From Christensenella sp. UBA1385 (GTDB lineage: Bacteria; Bacillota; Clostridia; Christensenellales; Aristaeellaceae), in contig DBQV01000008.1 of the NCBI GenBank assembly GCA_002305755.1, positions 1-61,937 of the forward strand: a DNA stretch of 61,937 nucleotides, in the 5' to 3' direction. How positions within the stretch are numbered: position 1 is the first letter of the stretch; each line of letters starts with the position of its first letter. The notes under the pieces were generated by a model, which did not search any database, was not told the DNA's origin, and saw nothing but the letters and a program-made list of their open reading frames with translations. Shown piece after piece: positions 60,813 through 61,937 of this stretch. The position numbers were made by a program, and so were the translations under genes.

Positions 60813-60841
60813 TTGACAAATACACAATTTCGTAATAAAAT
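60813..60841 (+). promoter_or_regulatory. Promoter of the MucBP-like gene
   Basis: TTGACA (60813-60818), 17 bases, TAAAAT (60836-60841), with GGAGGAGG ahead of the ATG at 60886. Confidence 0.8.
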
Positions 60842-60885
60842 CTTAACGAATTGGAACCCACTACGGTTCGGAGGAGGCATTGTAT

Positions 60886-61937
60886 ATGAAGAATGCCAAG
60901 GGAATCAGTTTACTGGCAAGATGCGCTGCCCTGGCGATGGCGCTGACGATGGCGCTTGCGCCGCTGGGGGCGCTGGCCGAGGCCCCGGTCAGTCCGGTGT
61001 CCTTCATCCTCAGCTGGCAGGCGGAGGATGGCACGGCTATGCAGAGCATGGCCACGCCGCTGTCCTTCCCCGGCTATGAGAACGCCTACTGGCTGTACGC
61101 GGACGCGCAGGCGGTCAGCCGCGGCGCGGTGCTGATAGCCGTTGACAACACAGGCTCATACGCGGGCGGCTTCAACCCGCCAAGCGGCCAGCCGCTTTCC
61201 AATTTGATCTACACGGACGCGGGCATGAGCCCCGCGCCGGAGACCGCGCTGCGCTTTGACGCGCTGGACGCTCAGGGCGCGCCCGCGGCCAGCTATCTGC
61301 TGTATATCTCCTCCGTGACCGATCTGCCGGAGGCCCCCGCCGCGCCCACCGAGCAGCCGCCCGTGATCGACGCGACGGTCACGCTGTACTATGTGGACAG
61401 GCAGGGCAATCAGGTGGCCAGCCCCACCAGCCGGCACTTTGACGCGGAGGGGGACTATACCCTGTCTCCCGAGCCCGCCGACCTGATGGACGGCTATACC
61501 CTGGCACAGGACTATCCCGCCCAGCAGACCGTCCGCGTGAGCGCCGGCGGCGCGGATCCTGCCCAGCTGCAGTTCGTCTACGACGCGCCGCAGCCCGCAG
61601 TGCAGCCCGCGGCCGTGACCGTACGCTATGTGGATGAGTACGGAAACGATATCTCGCCCGCCCAGACCAAGATGCTGGAGCCCGGCCAAAGCACCGTCTA
61701 CCCCGAGCTGATGGTGATCCCGGAGGGTTACCAGCCCCTCGATGTCGAGCCCCGCACCGTGACGGTGGATGAGAACGGGGCCAATCCCTCCGTGGTGGAG
61801 TTCCGCTACGGTCAGACCCCCTTTGAAACCTCCGTGACCGTTTACTATTACAACGCCGACCGTCAGAGCGTGGCCAGCCCGCGTGAATATCGCTTCAGCG
61901 CCGAGGGCCAGCAGATAATCTACGCCGAGCCGCAGGA
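60886..61937 (+). CDS. Secreted surface protein with MucBP-like repeats, C-terminus off the window
   Basis: At least 350 residues, still open at the window edge. A signal peptide (about residues 1-32, ending ALA-E) leads into a 130-residue domain I do not recognise. Repeats follow: VTLYYVDRQGNQVASP (from 61378), VTVRYVDEYGNDISPAQ (from 61615) and VTVYYYNADRQSVASP (from 61834), spaced 79 and 73 residues. This VxYVDxxGN pattern is typical of MucBP-type repeats of cell-surface adhesins. A wall anchor, if any, lies beyond the window. Confidence 0.8.
   Translation, partial: MKNAKGISLLARCAALAMALTMALAPLGALAEAPVSPVSFILSWQAEDGTAMQSMATPLSFPGYENAYWLYADAQAVSRGAVLIAVDNTGSYAGGFNPPSGQPLSNLIYTDAGMSPAPETALRFDALDAQGAPAASYLLYISSVTDLPEAPAAPTEQPPVIDATVTLYYVDRQGNQVASPTSRHFDAEGDYTLSPEPADLMDGYTLAQDYPAQQTVRVSAGGADPAQLQFVYDAPQPAVQPAAVTVRYVDEYGNDISPAQTKMLEPGQSTVYPELMVIPEGYQPLDVEPRTVTVDENGANPSVVEFRYGQTPFETSVTVYYYNADRQSVASPREYRFSAEGQQIIYAEPQ

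Noticed and set aside
61378..61937. Repeat array at the right end as a CRISPR or tandem DNA repeat
   Set aside because: The repetition is at protein level (MucBP-like, period 73-79 residues) with diverged DNA and no spacers.

Overview
The window is a GC-rich, gene-dense chromosomal stretch. Strong AGGAGG-type ribosome sites, TTGACA/TATAAT promoters, YesM/YesN two-component proteins and many binding-protein ABC systems point to an uncultured, probably gut-dwelling anaerobic member of the Clostridia (perhaps Christensenellales-like). That placement is an inference from style, not from a marker gene. I saw no rRNA, tRNA, CRISPR array, phage or transposase gene.

Left end, 1-16229: pentose and galactoside use. 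A GH2 beta-galactosidase, cut by the window edge, is divergent from a membrane-anchored sugar-binding protein, a YesM-type histidine kinase and a YesN-type AraC regulator. Next come a YtfQ/YtfR/YtfT/YjfF-type furanose ABC importer, a GH51 arabinofuranosidase, L-arabinose isomerase, an FGGY kinase and L-ribulose-5-phosphate 4-epimerase. Together they sense, import, trim and catabolise L-arabinose or arabino/galactofuranosides. A second ara group lies at 49479-53468: an AraL-like HAD phosphatase and a canonical AraB on the minus strand, divergent from an AraM-like glycerol-1-phosphate dehydrogenase.

16380-28993: a CmpB-like membrane protein, then an Opp-family importer whose parts are greatly enlarged. 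It has an 835-residue binding protein, a permease with a roughly 200-residue outer insertion, an ATPase with a roughly 370-residue insertion, and a second ATPase fused to a membrane-anchored N-terminal region. A DUF3899-like protein and a Gfo/Idh/MocA oxidoreductase follow.

29051-36531: a molybdenum-cofactor operon. A near-consensus promoter leads into a leader resembling the Moco riboswitch, then a molybdopterin-binding protein, modABC, moeA, moaA, moaC, a MogA/MoaB protein and a MOSC protein.

36809-43466: a GntR regulator divergent from a catabolic unit made of a DUF6282 amidohydrolase-like protein, a GalB-like PIG-L protein, a TAXI-TRAP transporter and an RraA/LigK-like aldolase. The three enzyme types match, in order, the 2-pyrone-4,6-dicarboxylate -> 4-oxalomesaconate -> 4-carboxy-4-hydroxy-2-oxoadipate -> pyruvate + oxaloacetate route. 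This is the most interesting metabolic proposal here.

43781-61937: a decaying VOC/MFS pair, a GpsA-like dehydrogenase, a QueD-like protein lacking the usual catalytic cysteine, a MalT-like regulator, the araL/araB/araM group, a minus-strand NYN-LOTUS / glycosyltransferase / degenerate ABC / murG operon, an XRE-TPR regulator with an ABC exporter, and the start of a secreted MucBP-like repeat protein.

Two dispersed non-coding families stand out: a ~158-bp palindromic element (10620-10777 and 17220-17378) and a ~62-nt terminator-like hairpin (around 36601-36663 and 43531-43594).
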